Assembly: GCF_000067165.1 (NCBI RefSeq)
Contig: NC_010162.1
Span: 2,356,001-2,420,000, forward strand
Reading direction: 5' to 3'
DNA length: 64,000 nucleotides
Origin: Sorangium cellulosum So ce56
Lineage (GTDB): Bacteria; Myxococcota_A; Polyangia; Polyangiales; Polyangiaceae
The first letter of the stretch is position 1; the number at the start of each line of letters is the position of its first letter. A program made the translations under genes and the position numbers. The notes below the pieces were generated by a model. That model searched no databases. It had not been told where the DNA came from and was given only the letters and a program-made list of their open reading frames with translations. Positions 1 to 8,080 of this stretch are shown piece after piece.

Positions 1-642
1 CAGGCGCTTCAGGAGTTGCTCGAGCCGCTCGATGATGTGTGCGGATCGGTCGGATACCATTCGGGCAGAATCGTTGAGCCTCGTCAGTGTCATTTCATCC
101 ATCCTCCCGCCGGGCTGGAGCCTGGTCATGGCCTCCAGCGCGGCGTCGTGGCGCGCTCGGGCGACCTGGGCTGCCGCCATCGCGCGGCGCAGGCGTGCGC
201 GCGGCGGCTCCAGGCTCTCGACCCCGGACCACCTCCTCTCCGGTGAGACGTGCCGCGCCTCGCCCTCGGCTTGCGCCAGGTGAGCGGCGGGCGCCGCGAG
301 CAGCGCGGGAGCCTGCGTTCCTCGCAGCGATCGATCCGCCTCGTCGTTCCCGGCGTCCTGCGTGCGCTCCGTGCGCTTGCCATCGGTCGGAAGGCGGAGG
401 TTGACGCTGATCTGCTGATCCTCCGCGGGCCCCCCGGCGTCCTCCCACCCCCGTTCGTCGACGATCTGCTTCGTCGCGTCGTTGACGAGGAAGACCTGAT
501 CGGCGTCGTGGAACCGCTCTGCCCGCAAGGCCTGCAGCGCAGACCGGGCGGTCTCGAGCGAGCGGATGTGCTTCGTGAGCGCGAGCCGCCTGCCCCGGAA
601 GCGAACGTAAATGCTGTAGCTGGTCTGGGGCGCCATCTCCAT
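1..642 (-). CDS. Hypothetical protein, partial (C-terminus beyond left edge)
   Basis: An open minus-strand frame of 214 codons runs without a stop to base 1, so the C-terminus is missing. It begins ATG-GAG-ATG; a GAGG lies only 2 bases before the first ATG (642) but 8 bases before the second (636), so 636 may be the true start. The N-terminal 50 residues (SYSIYVRFRGRRLALTKH, then a helix rich in Ala and Arg) look like a small folded domain. The rest is hydrophilic, rich in Ala, Arg and Glu, and probably helical or coiled coil near the edge. I recognise no family. Codon use is typical of the window, which supports a real gene. The next gene upstream (820-1203) is also minus-strand and unknown. 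Confidence 0.6.
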   Translation of the reverse strand, partial: MEMAPQTSYSIYVRFRGRRLALTKHIRSLETARSALQALRAERFHDADQVFLVNDATKQIVDERGWEDAGGPAEDQQISVNLRLPTDGKRTERTQDAGNDEADRSLRGTQAPALLAAPAAHLAQAEGEARHVSPERRWSGVESLEPPRARLRRAMAAAQVARARHDAALEAMTRLQPGGRMDEMTLTRLNDSARMVSDRSAHIIERLEQLLKRL

Positions 643-819
643 CGCCTCGTGGGCCCGGTCGCGTCATGCGGTGTCTGCGCTCTTCTGGATAGCAGCTTCC
701 GGGGTGCAGCTCGCCATGGCGCCGGGCCGAGCGGGCGGGCCCCCGCTCCATGAGACTCTCACGGATCTCGCGCCGTGAGCCCAGGGCGCGAGTTCTCGGC
801 GCGCGTGCTGCTAGCGGTC

Positions 820-1203
820 TCACGCCTCCGGTACCGCCGTCAGCAGCACCAGCCTCCCGGCGGTCTGCTCGGCTGTTCTGCAGGCGGTGCGCACGAGCTG
901 CCACTCTGCCTTCACGAGCTCCGCCATGAGCGACCTGTCCTGACACAGGGCTTTGCTCAGCGACTCCTCGGCGTCTTCGCCGAAGGACAGCACGCGTATC
1001 GCGATGGCGAGCGCAAAGTCCTTGGTCAGCCGGACGCGCAGGTCGACGTCCGGCGTGGAGACGTGGAGCGCGTGCTCGGCGAGGGCGACGTCGATCCTGT
1101 CCGCGATCGACCTTGCGGTGTCCGCGCGCCACTGGATCGAGCGGCAGGTCTGCCGGAGCAGCTCCTGGATTAACCGTCTATCACGACCCGTCTGGTTGCC
1201 CAT
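820..1203 (-). CDS. Hypothetical protein, 127 aa
   Basis: Small soluble protein of 127 residues with no signal peptide or membrane segment. Start ATG at 1203 is preceded by a strong purine-rich ribosome site (GAGGGGGGCGGA). Composition is balanced and helical, with the pattern of a four-helix bundle (for example LIQELLRQTCRSIQW and LMAELVKAEWQLVRTAC). I recognise no family. It sits 177 bp upstream of another unknown minus-strand gene, and the two may be co-transcribed. The balanced amino-acid composition, unlike the Arg/Pro-rich antisense frames around it, is the main reason to accept it. Confidence 0.55.
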   Translation of the reverse strand: MGNQTGRDRRLIQELLRQTCRSIQWRADTARSIADRIDVALAEHALHVSTPDVDLRVRLTKDFALAIAIRVLSFGEDAEESLSKALCQDRSLMAELVKAEWQLVRTACRTAEQTAGRLVLLTAVPEA

Positions 1204-1562
1204 TCCGCCCCCCTCGACAGTTCCGTTCTTCTGCGGAGAGCCGTCCAGAGAGTGCCTGCGACCCGCCAGAGCGCGCGACGGTCAGCCTGGCGCGATTGAA
1301 CGAGCAGGACCGCTGCGCTTCTCCCGAGTTGCCCGAGCGGTTCCCCCTCCGGCTCCCCGCTCCACCCCCTCACTGTCCCGCCGAAAATCCCGTTGACTGC
1401 TAGCTGTAGCTCAGCTGCTGCCCGACCGACCGCTAGGGCGATATGGAATCGCTCGTCAGGGATTCCCTGTAAGCGGCCCTGGCACCGCTGAGCTTCCGGC
1501 CGTCTTATTAAGGCAAAGCCCTACACCCAGGTTATCTAGGTGACCTAGGTCACTTAGGTCAC
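1204..1562. other. Non-coding spacer between unknown gene and TetR gene
   Basis: No convincing coding frame on either strand. It must carry the promoter of the minus-strand gene that starts at 1203 and the 3' end of the TetR transcript. An inverted repeat GGAATC/GATTCC lies at 1445-1466 and a 31-bp inverted repeat at 1536-1566. Confidence 0.5.
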
Positions 1563-1566
1563 CTAG
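1536..1566. repeat. 31-bp inverted repeat overlapping the TetR stop codon
   Basis: Perfect 12-bp arms CTAGGTGACCTA and TAGGTCACCTAG flank a 7-nt spacer. A nested 14-bp palindrome, GTGACCTAGGTCAC, occupies 1540-1553. The right arm contains the TetR stop codon (1563-1565). No T-tract follows on the minus strand, so a plain intrinsic terminator is unlikely; a protein-binding site built from repeated AGGTCAC half-sites is an alternative. Confidence 0.6.
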
Positions 1567-2294
1567 GTTGCCTTGGCCTTGGAGCGCCGGCGCTCGCTGC
1601 TCGACGCTGAGGCAGGCGGCGGGTCGGCGGTCTGCCGCGCGCTGCGCGGGGGGGCTTCCATGACCGACAGGTCAGCGACGGCGCGCACCTCCGGGGCGAG
1701 CAGGCCGTGCGTGAAGAGCTGGAGCACCTGCGCGGCCCAGGCGGCGATGTCTGGCCTGGACGGCGCGTCGATGAGCTTGCGCACCAGGCGATCGAAGGCG
1801 CCGGAGATGAGCGCGGCGATCACGCTGGGCTCCAGATCGCGCCGGTAGAGGCCGATGTCGATCGCGTACCGGACGCGGCCCTCCACCTGCCGCGCGACGC
1901 GCTGGGCGAACTCGTCGATCAGGTAGGCGTACGGGGTCCCACCGCCTCCCGCCAGCATCATCCTGAGGAGCGCCCGGTTCTGCCAGCAGAACTCGAGCAC
2001 CTCGAGGTCGTGGGCGAGGACCCGCTTGAAGTACTCGTTCACCGACGCTCGCTCGGCCTCGAAGACGATGGGCGGCGGCTCCACGCAGTCGGCGAGGCGC
2101 GCGATGAAGGTCTCGACGATCTGCTTGAAGCAGTCGTCCTTGCTCTGGAAGTGCAGGTAGAACGCGCCCTTCGAGACGCCTGCGCGCTCGGTGATGTCCT
2201 CGACCCTCGCGGCGGCCAGGCCGCGCTCGGTGAAGGCAGCCTCGGCGGCGCGGAGCAGCTCGATCCTGGCGCGGCGATCGGCAAGGCGGGGCAT
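1563..2294 (-). CDS. TetR/AcrR-family transcriptional regulator
   Basis: DNA-binding repressor of the TetR family, 243 aa from the chosen start. The N-terminal helix-turn-helix is clear at about residues 8-55: ELLRAAEAAFTERGLAAARV, then ITERAGVSKGAFYLHFQSKD, the classic TetR recognition helix region. The rest is the ligand-binding helical domain, and the last 40 residues are a Pro/Ser/Arg-rich tail ending in a basic SERRRSKAKAT. ATG at 2294 was chosen over the in-frame 2357 because it lies just before the HTH and next to an operator-like palindrome (2297-2310). The gene is divergent from the UdgX gene at 2444. The effector and targets are unknown; no efflux gene is adjacent. Confidence 0.85.
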   Translation of the reverse strand: MPRLADRRARIELLRAAEAAFTERGLAAARVEDITERAGVSKGAFYLHFQSKDDCFKQIVETFIARLADCVEPPPIVFEAERASVNEYFKRVLAHDLEVLEFCWQNRALLRMMLAGGGGTPYAYLIDEFAQRVARQVEGRVRYAIDIGLYRRDLEPSVIAALISGAFDRLVRKLIDAPSRPDIAAWAAQVLQLFTHGLLAPEVRAVADLSVMEAPPRSARQTADPPPASASSSERRRSKAKAT

Positions 2295-2296
2295 TC

Positions 2297-2310
2297 TGAC
2301 TGGTCGGTCA
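2297..2310. promoter_or_regulatory. Candidate TetR operator next to the TetR start codon
   Basis: The quasi-palindrome TGACTGGTCGGTCA (reverse TGACCGACCAGTCA) sits 2 bp upstream of the TetR ATG. It resembles operators I remember for NemR-type TetR proteins (GACCGACCAGTC core). Autoregulation is inferred from position and symmetry only. Confidence 0.45.
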
Positions 2311-2443
2311 ACGTCGGAGGACCGGGGCACTATGGGAAGGCCGCCGGAAGCCGTCAAGACGCTCGTCGGCCGCGCTCCTCGCGACGCGGCGCGTTCGGCC
2401 GCGCCGCGTCGCCCATGGCACGAGCGATGCTGCGGAGGCGGTC

Positions 2444-3106
2444 ATGACGACCGTGGCGAGACGAAATGCAGCAGGGCGCGGCGTCGGCGAGGCGACGGCG
2501 GCGGCCCTCGTCCCCAGCCCTCCTTCGTTGCCGAGCCTGCGCGAGGCCGCCGCGCGGTGCCGGGCGTGTCCGCTCTGGGAGCGCGGGACGCAGACGGTGT
2601 TCGGCGAGGGCGCGGCGCGATCGGACGTGCTCCTCGTCGGCGAACAGCCGGGCGACAAGGAGGATCTGGCCGGCAAGCCGTTCGTGGGCCCGGCGGGGCA
2701 GCTGCTCGATCGCGCGCTCGAGGCGGCGGGGATCGAGCGGCGCCGGGCGTACGTGACCAACGTGGTGAAGCACTTCAAGTGGGAGCCGCGCGGCAAGCGC
2801 CGCATCCACATGAAGCCGGACGCGCGCGAGATCCGCGCGTGCCTGCCGTGGCTCGCCGCGGAGATCGCGGTGGTGCAGCCGGCGATCGTGGTATGCCTCG
2901 GCGCGACGGCGGCGCAGGCGCTGCTCGGCGGCTCGTTCCGGGTCACGCGCGAGCGCGGCAGGATCGTCGCCTCGCCGCTCGCGCCGCGCGTGCTGGCGAC
3001 CGTGCACCCCGCGTCGATCCTCCGCGCGCCGGACGAAGCGACGAGGCGAGCCGAGCTCTCCCGCTTCATCGAGGATCTCACCGTGGCGGCGCGCGCGCTC
3101 GGCTGA
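2444..3106 (+). CDS. UdgX-type uracil-DNA glycosylase
   Basis: Removes uracil from DNA. This 220-aa protein has the family-4-like Fe-S glycosylase layout: an early Cys pair (CRAC, residues 39-42), the GEQPGDKED water-activating motif (66-74), and an HPASIL motif near the C-terminus. It also carries the insertion loop KRRIH (118-122). In the UdgX family the His of this loop (H122 here) bonds covalently to the abasic site, leaving the enzyme attached to the DNA. GEQPG together with KRRIH is diagnostic for UdgX rather than Udg4. The start ATG at 2444 has GGAGG seven bases upstream. It is divergent from the TetR gene, and Kup follows 58 bp later. Cytoplasmic. Confidence 0.88.
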   Translation: MTTVARRNAAGRGVGEATAAALVPSPPSLPSLREAAARCRACPLWERGTQTVFGEGAARSDVLLVGEQPGDKEDLAGKPFVGPAGQLLDRALEAAGIERRRAYVTNVVKHFKWEPRGKRRIHMKPDAREIRACLPWLAAEIAVVQPAIVVCLGATAAQALLGGSFRVTRERGRIVASPLAPRVLATVHPASILRAPDEATRRAELSRFIEDLTVAARALG

Positions 3107-3164
3107 GCCGGCGCGTGCCGCCTCCTCGCGAGGCGCGCTCTCGATGGAGTAGGATCCGCCCGCG

Positions 3165-5111
3165 ATGACGATGAGCCCACGACCGGTCCCTGCCGCAGGG
3201 CGCCCCGCGTCCTCTCCGATGGCCGAGCGCGCCCACCTGGGGAGCTCGAAGAAGATGTGGCCGCTGATGCTGGCGGCGCTCGGGGTCGTCTACGGCGACA
3301 TCGGGACGAGCCCGCTCTACGCGATGAAGGAGTGCTTCAGCCCCAGCAGCCCGCACCACGTCGCTCCGACGCCCGAGAACGTGCTCGGGGTGCTCTCGCT
3401 GATGTTCTGGTCGTTGATGATGGTGGTGACCGTCAAGTACGTGACGTTCATCACGCGGGCCGACAACGAGGGCGCGGGCGGCATCCTCGCGCTGCTCGCG
3501 CTCGTCCCGAGCGGCGATCGCAAGGGCGAGGGCCGCGGCCTCCTCGTGCTCCTCGTCCTCGTCGGCGCGGCGCTCCTCTATGGCGACGGCGTGATCACGC
3601 CTGCGATCTCGGTGCTCTCGGCCGTGGAGGGCCTCGAGGTCGCGATCCCGAAGCTGGACCCTGCCGTCGTGCCGATCATCACCTGCGGTGTGCTGCTCGC
3701 CGTGTTCCTCGTGCAGAAGCGCGGCACGGCCGGGGTCGGGTCGATCTTCGGGCCGGTGACGCTCGTGTGGTTTGTCACGCTCGTGCTGCTCGGGGCCAAG
3801 GAGCTCATGCGCAGCCCCGGCGTGCTCCGGGCCGTCTCACCGACCTACGCGGTGAGCTTCTTTGCCGAGAACCAGCTGCATGGCTTCCTGATCCTCGGCG
3901 CGGTCGTCCTCTGCATCACGGGCGGCGAGGCGCTGTACGCCGACATGGGGCATTTCGGCCGCGTGCCGATCAAGTACACCTGGTACACGATCGTCTGGCC
4001 CGGGCTGCTCATCAATTATTTCGGCCAGGGCGCCAAGCTCCTCGCGGACCCCACCGGGGCGGCGAACCCGTTCTATGCGCTCGTCCCGTCGTGGGCGCTC
4101 TACCCCACGGTGGCGATCGCCACAGCGGCGACGGTCGTCGCGTCCCAGGCGCTCATCTCCGGGGCTTTCTCGCTGACCCAGCAGGCGGTGCAGCTCGGGT
4201 ATTTCCCCCGTGTCACGGTGGTCCACACGTCGAAGGACGAGGCGGGGCAGATCTACATCCCCGAGGTGAACAGCGGGCTCCTGATCTCGTGCATCGTGCT
4301 GGTCCTCTCCTTCAAGAACTCGAGCGCGCTCGCGGCTGCCTACGGCATCGCCGTCACGGGGACGATGGGGATCACCACGGTGGTCTATTACGTGGTCACC
4401 CGGAAGACGTGGGGTTGGCCGGTCTGGAAGTCGCTCCCGCTGGCCGGGCTCTTCCTGGTGATCGATCTCGCGTTCTTCGCTGCGAACAGCGCCAAGTTCT
4501 TCCACGGGGGCTGGGTGCCCATCGTGATGGGCGCGGCGATCTTCACGGTGATGACGACCTGGAAGACGGGGCGCAAGCACCTCGCCGCGGCGATCAAGTC
4601 GGCGATCTTGCCGCTCGATATGTTCCTCGAGGACGTGAAGCGCGTGAAGCCGCACCGGGTGCGCGGGACGGCGGTCTTCATGGCGTCGAGCCCGGAGGGC
4701 ACGCCGCCGATCCTGCTGCACCACGTGAAGCACAACCAGGTGCTGCACGAGCAGGTGGTGCTCCTCTCGATCCAGGTGACGAACGTGCCGGAGGTGCCGG
4801 CGGAGCGGCGCACGACGGTGATCCCGCGGGGGGAGGGGATCTACCAGGTCACGGCGTGTTACGGCTTCATGCAGACGCCGAACGCGCCGTCGGTGCTCGA
4901 GGGGTGCAAGCGGCACGGGCTCGACATCGATCTCGGGAGGACGAGCTATTACCTCGGCAGGGAGACGCTGCTGACGACCGGGCGCTCGAAGATGTCCCGG
5001 TGGCGCAAGGGGCTGTTCGCCTTCATCTCGCGGAACGCGCGGCCGGCGACGGCGTACTTCGGTCTGCCGCCGAACCGCGTGGTCGAGCTCGGAATGCAGG
5101 TCGATTTTTAG
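3165..5111 (+). CDS. kup: Kup low-affinity potassium uptake transporter
   Basis: Inner-membrane K+ symporter of the KUP/HAK/KT family, 648 aa, the usual length. The signature GVVYGDIGTSPLYAMKE appears after a 30-residue hydrophilic N-terminus, and about twelve hydrophobic segments follow up to roughly residue 450. A soluble C-terminal domain (about 460-648) follows, with the characteristic VHHVKHN-like region (LLHHVKHNQVLHEQVV). GGAGTAGGA lies upstream of the ATG at 3165. The gene converges on the citrate synthase gene ending at 5126, and a GC hairpin at 5120-5136 is shared by both 3' ends. No K+-responsive leader is visible. Confidence 0.95.
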   Translation: MTMSPRPVPAAGRPASSPMAERAHLGSSKKMWPLMLAALGVVYGDIGTSPLYAMKECFSPSSPHHVAPTPENVLGVLSLMFWSLMMVVTVKYVTFITRADNEGAGGILALLALVPSGDRKGEGRGLLVLLVLVGAALLYGDGVITPAISVLSAVEGLEVAIPKLDPAVVPIITCGVLLAVFLVQKRGTAGVGSIFGPVTLVWFVTLVLLGAKELMRSPGVLRAVSPTYAVSFFAENQLHGFLILGAVVLCITGGEALYADMGHFGRVPIKYTWYTIVWPGLLINYFGQGAKLLADPTGAANPFYALVPSWALYPTVAIATAATVVASQALISGAFSLTQQAVQLGYFPRVTVVHTSKDEAGQIYIPEVNSGLLISCIVLVLSFKNSSALAAAYGIAVTGTMGITTVVYYVVTRKTWGWPVWKSLPLAGLFLVIDLAFFAANSAKFFHGGWVPIVMGAAIFTVMTTWKTGRKHLAAAIKSAILPLDMFLEDVKRVKPHRVRGTAVFMASSPEGTPPILLHHVKHNQVLHEQVVLLSIQVTNVPEVPAERRTTVIPRGEGIYQVTACYGFMQTPNAPSVLEGCKRHGLDIDLGRTSYYLGRETLLTTGRSKMSRWRKGLFAFISRNARPATAYFGLPPNRVVELGMQVDF

Positions 5112-5119
5112 GGCGGGCG

Positions 5120-5136
5120 CGGGGCTCAGGGCCCCG
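5120..5136. terminator. Candidate bidirectional hairpin between kup and citrate synthase
   Basis: CGGGGC-TCAGG-GCCCCG forms a 6-bp stem with a 5-nt loop between two convergent genes. The loop includes the stop codon of the minus-strand gene. No clear T-tract follows on either side, so termination is only suggested by position. Confidence 0.35.
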
Positions 5137-6415
5137 TGTACCGGGCGCGCGGCCTCAGCATGTACCCCGCTTCCCGCTGCTCGAACGCGTGGGCGATCCA
5201 GCCGGCGGCGCGCCCCACCGCGAAGAGCGCCGCCGCCGTGCCGGCCGGCAGGCCGAGCGCGGCCGCGATCGCGACGAGGCCCAGGTCGAGCGACGGCGGA
5301 TCGAGGCCGGCGTCGCGCAGCGCGTCGACGAGCGCGAGCACCGTGCGCAAGGCCGCGCTCTGCGGGGCGAGCGCGCGGGCGGTGTCGAGCAGCAGCTGGG
5401 CGCGGGGGTCGCCCTCGGGGTAGAGCCTGTGCCCGACGCCGGCGATGGGCTCGCCGCGGCGCAGCCGCTCGTGGACCGCGGCGGCGGCGCGCTCGGGCCG
5501 GCCTGCCTCGGCGACCAGGGCCTCCACCCGGTCGGTCATGCCGCCGTGCCTCGGGCCGGAGAGCGCGGCGAGCCCCGCGCTGACGCAGGCGTAGAGGTCG
5601 GCGCCGGTGGAGGCGGCCACCCGGACCGCGAACGTCGAGGCGTTCAGCTCGTGATCGGCCGAGACCAGGAGCGCGCGGTTCACGGCGCGCTCGGCCTTCT
5701 TCGAGGGGTTCGCGCCGAGGGCGATGAGCAGCCGCCGCGCCGCCCCGTCGGCCTCGAGGGCGTCGGTCGCCCTGCGCGCGTCCCGCCCGAGGCCCACGAG
5801 CGCCGCGAGCGATCGCACGAGGGCCCGCGCCCGCGCGCGCTCCGCGTCGCCCGTGGGGATGCGCCCGTCGCCCGAGGGCGCGCCCACGTGGCGGGTCGCG
5901 TCGTGCGCGCCGAGCGCGGGCACCACGAGCGCGAGCGCGACGAACGGCGGCGCGCCCTCCGGCAGGAGCGCCGCGAGCTTGGCCGGGCGGACGCTCAGCC
6001 GGCCTGGCCGCGCCGCCGGCGCGCCCTCCGCCGGCAGCTCGCCGGTCCAGAGCAGCTCGGCGACCGCCTCGAAGGGCACGTCGTCGAGCGCCAGCGCGAC
6101 CGCCTCCTTGCCCCGGTAGACGGGCCCGCGCGGGCCGATCGCGGTGAGCGCCGACTCGAGCACCGGCTCGCCCCACCGGAGCGCCTCGGCGGCGACCGGG
6201 CCGTGGCCGGCGCGCGCGTCGTGCCGCGCCTTGAGCCGCTCGATGTCCGCCCGGAGGTAGAGCCGCGCGCGCCCTCGCCCGCCGGGCACCCCCCGGAGCA
6301 CGCCCCGGCTCGCGTACGCGTAGAGCGTCTCCCGCTTCACGCCGAGCAGCTCCGCCGCCTCGGCGCCGGTCACGTACGCCGAGGGCCGCTGATCCGAGTC
6401 AGGTAGATCCACCAT
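5126..6415 (-). CDS. Citrate synthase with N-terminal helix-turn-helix domain
   Basis: Citrate synthase homologue (oxaloacetate + acetyl-CoA to citrate), 429 aa. Residues about 12-65 form a MerR/excisionase-type HTH (YVTGAEAAELLGVKRETLYAY, then ARLYLRADIERLKAR). The rest is a citrate synthase fold with the active-site His regions SADHELNASTF and GVGHRLYPEGDPRA. The third catalytic position is kept as Asp in PPSLDLGLVAI. The fold is complete and small (type II bacterial enzymes are similar in length). The DNA-binding domain suggests a regulator or bifunctional protein. It is divergent from a second citrate synthase (6657), and perfect palindromes lie between them. The ribosome site before ATG 6415 is weak. 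Similar HTH-citrate synthase fusions are known in sequence databases, but their function is unclear to me. Confidence 0.88.
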   Translation of the reverse strand: MVDLPDSDQRPSAYVTGAEAAELLGVKRETLYAYASRGVLRGVPGGRGRARLYLRADIERLKARHDARAGHGPVAAEALRWGEPVLESALTAIGPRGPVYRGKEAVALALDDVPFEAVAELLWTGELPAEGAPAARPGRLSVRPAKLAALLPEGAPPFVALALVVPALGAHDATRHVGAPSGDGRIPTGDAERARARALVRSLAALVGLGRDARRATDALEADGAARRLLIALGANPSKKAERAVNRALLVSADHELNASTFAVRVAASTGADLYACVSAGLAALSGPRHGGMTDRVEALVAEAGRPERAAAAVHERLRRGEPIAGVGHRLYPEGDPRAQLLLDTARALAPQSAALRTVLALVDALRDAGLDPPSLDLGLVAIAAALGLPAGTAAALFAVGRAAGWIAHAFEQREAGYMLRPRARYTGP

Positions 6416-6483
6416 GAGCGCCCATCAACGTTGCATCCATCCTGTCTTCCGATGCACGAGGCGCCGGCGTCGCGCGCGCCGGC

Positions 6484-6516
6484 GACATCGGCGATGTCGG
6501 CGACGTCGCCGACATC
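6484..6516. promoter_or_regulatory. 24-bp perfect palindrome plus adjacent half-site
   Basis: GATGTCGGCGAC followed directly by GTCGCCGACATC makes a perfect 24-bp palindrome at 6493-6516. A further GACATC at 6484-6489 makes a second, overlapping near-palindrome with GATGTC at 6493-6498. The three GATGTC/GACATC boxes lie between the divergent citrate synthase genes and are a candidate operator, perhaps for the HTH-citrate synthase itself. Confidence 0.55.
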
Positions 6517-6588
6517 CATTCCTCCTAGCACCGCCCTCCTCGGCTTCCTCCGGGATTCTTCCTCGACGCGCTTCGAGGCCGTACATGG

Positions 6589-6615
6589 TTGATTGTACAA
6601 TCAAGGTTGATCAAC
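6589..6615. promoter_or_regulatory. Second operator-like palindrome pair before citrate synthase 2
   Basis: TTGATTGTACAATCAA (6589-6604) is a perfect 16-bp palindrome and GTTGATCAAC (6606-6615) a perfect 10-bp one. The stretch is AT-rich for this genome and lies 42-68 bp upstream of the chosen start at 6657, where a promoter is expected. An extra GTACA occurs at 6581. Confidence 0.5.
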
Positions 6616-6656
6616 TTCGTGCGGTGCCCAAGATGTCGTCAGCGGAGGTGATCGGG

Positions 6657-7805
6657 ATGAGGGATGTGGCGGCGCCGCTCGCGAGCGGCCTGGAGGGCGT
6701 GGTGGTGGCGGAGACGCGGCTCTCGGAGGTGGACGGAGAGCGGGGGAAGCTCACCCTCGCGGGCCACGACGTGGAGGAGCTCGCCGGCGGCGGCGGGGTG
6801 ACCTTCGAGGACGCGTGCGGGCTGCTCTGGGGCGGCGCGCTGCCCGGGGCGGCGGAGCGGGAGTCGCTCCGGCGAGCGATCGCCGAGGGGCGGACGAGGG
6901 CCTTCGCGCTGCTCGGGCGGCTCGGGGACGCGCTCCAGGCGGGCGACGGGATGGATGCGATACGCGCCGCGGTCGCGCACCTCTCGGGCGACGTCTCGCC
7001 CGCGGCGATCGCCGGGGCGGTGGCGACGTTCGCGGCGGCGTGGGCGCGGCGCCGCGCGGGGGAGGCGCCGGTCGCGCCCGATCCGGCGCTCCGGCTGTCG
7101 GCCGACTACCTGCGCATGGCGCGGGGGGCTGCGGCGAGCGAGGCCGAGGTGCGCGAGCTCGACACGTACCTCGTGACGGTCTCGGATCACGGGATGAACG
7201 CGTCCACCTTCACCGCGCGCGTGGTCACCTCGACGGGGTCGGACGCGATCTCGGCGGTGGTCGCGGCGATCGGCGCGCTGAAGGGGCCGCTCCACGGCGG
7301 AGCGCCCGGGCCGGTCCTCGACATGCTGGACGCGATCGCGGCGAAGGCGGGCGAGGGCGGCGCGCCGCCCCCGGGCTGCGCCGAGCGCTGGATCCAGGCC
7401 GAGCTCGCGGCGGGCCGGCGGATCATGGGCATGGGCCACCGGATCTACCGGGTGAGGGATCCGCGGGCGGCGGTGCTCGAGCGGGCGATCGAGCGGCTCG
7501 AGCGGACGGCAGGCGGCGCGCGGAGCGCACGGCTCGCGCTGGCGCGTGAGGTCGAGCGGGCGGCCGAGGCCGCGCTCCGCGCGCGGCACCCGGATCGCCC
7601 GCTGCGCGCGAACGTCGAGTTCTACACGGCGGTGCTGCTCGACGCGCTCGGGCTGCCCCGCGCGCTCTTCGCGCCGACCTTCGCGGTGGGCAGGGTCGCC
7701 GGCTGGTGCGCGCACATCGACGAGCAACGGCGCGCGGGGCGGCTCATTCGCCCGAGCTCACGCTACATCGGGGGCGTCCCCGGAGCGGCAGCTCCGCCGC
7801 ATTGA
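6657..7805 (+). CDS. Citrate synthase homologue 2
   Basis: Citrate synthase family protein, 382 aa, without a DNA-binding domain. The active-site His regions are present: VSDHGMNASTF and GMGHRIYRVRDPRA. The usual catalytic Asp in NVDFY is replaced by Glu (NVEFY, residue 321), so activity may be altered. ATG 6657 was chosen because GGAGG ends 8 bases upstream; the in-frame ATG at 6633 has no ribosome site. The gene is divergent from the HTH-citrate synthase and probably shares its control region. It could be a 2-methylcitrate synthase or a partner of its neighbour; neither can be told from sequence alone. The start of the imuA operon follows after 275 bp. Confidence 0.88.
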   Translation: MRDVAAPLASGLEGVVVAETRLSEVDGERGKLTLAGHDVEELAGGGGVTFEDACGLLWGGALPGAAERESLRRAIAEGRTRAFALLGRLGDALQAGDGMDAIRAAVAHLSGDVSPAAIAGAVATFAAAWARRRAGEAPVAPDPALRLSADYLRMARGAAASEAEVRELDTYLVTVSDHGMNASTFTARVVTSTGSDAISAVVAAIGALKGPLHGGAPGPVLDMLDAIAAKAGEGGAPPPGCAERWIQAELAAGRRIMGMGHRIYRVRDPRAAVLERAIERLERTAGGARSARLALAREVERAAEAALRARHPDRPLRANVEFYTAVLLDALGLPRALFAPTFAVGRVAGWCAHIDEQRRAGRLIRPSSRYIGGVPGAAAPPH

Positions 7806-8063
7806 GGCGCCGGGCCCGCCGCGCGCGGCGAGGCTGCTTGCAGGAGCGCTCGTCGTCGCCGCCGGCCACGAGGTCGACCTGCCCCGGTCGGACTTATTGA
7901 AGAGTCCGTGACGGCATTCGCTTCACCCCCGTCGTCCTGCCATCCTCTCCGCACAGAAATTGCCGGAGAGGCCGTTCCACAGCCCTGGAAGGACAAAAGG
8001 AGAACGCGCCGGGCGCGGGTAGGACGTTGTTCGTCCTGCAAAGTTGGCAGCCTCGCGGGGGCA

Positions 8064-8080
8064 CTGTTATCGTGTTCAGT
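8064..8080 (+). promoter_or_regulatory. Candidate LexA box (Myxococcus type) before imuA
   Basis: CTGTTATCGTGTTCAGT agrees at 14 of 17 positions with the Myxococcus LexA consensus as I remember it (CTRHAMRYBYGTTCAGS). It lies directly against the ATG of imuA at 8081. SOS control of imuA-imuB-dnaE2 is well established in other bacteria, which makes the match credible. An inverted repeat AGGACG/CGTCCT lies at 8021-8037. Confidence 0.65.

Noticed and set aside
95..1132. Minus-strand frame over both left-edge genes
   Set aside because: It is Arg-rich and conflicts with two better-supported minus-strand frames (1-642 and 820-1203), the second of which has a strong ribosome site.
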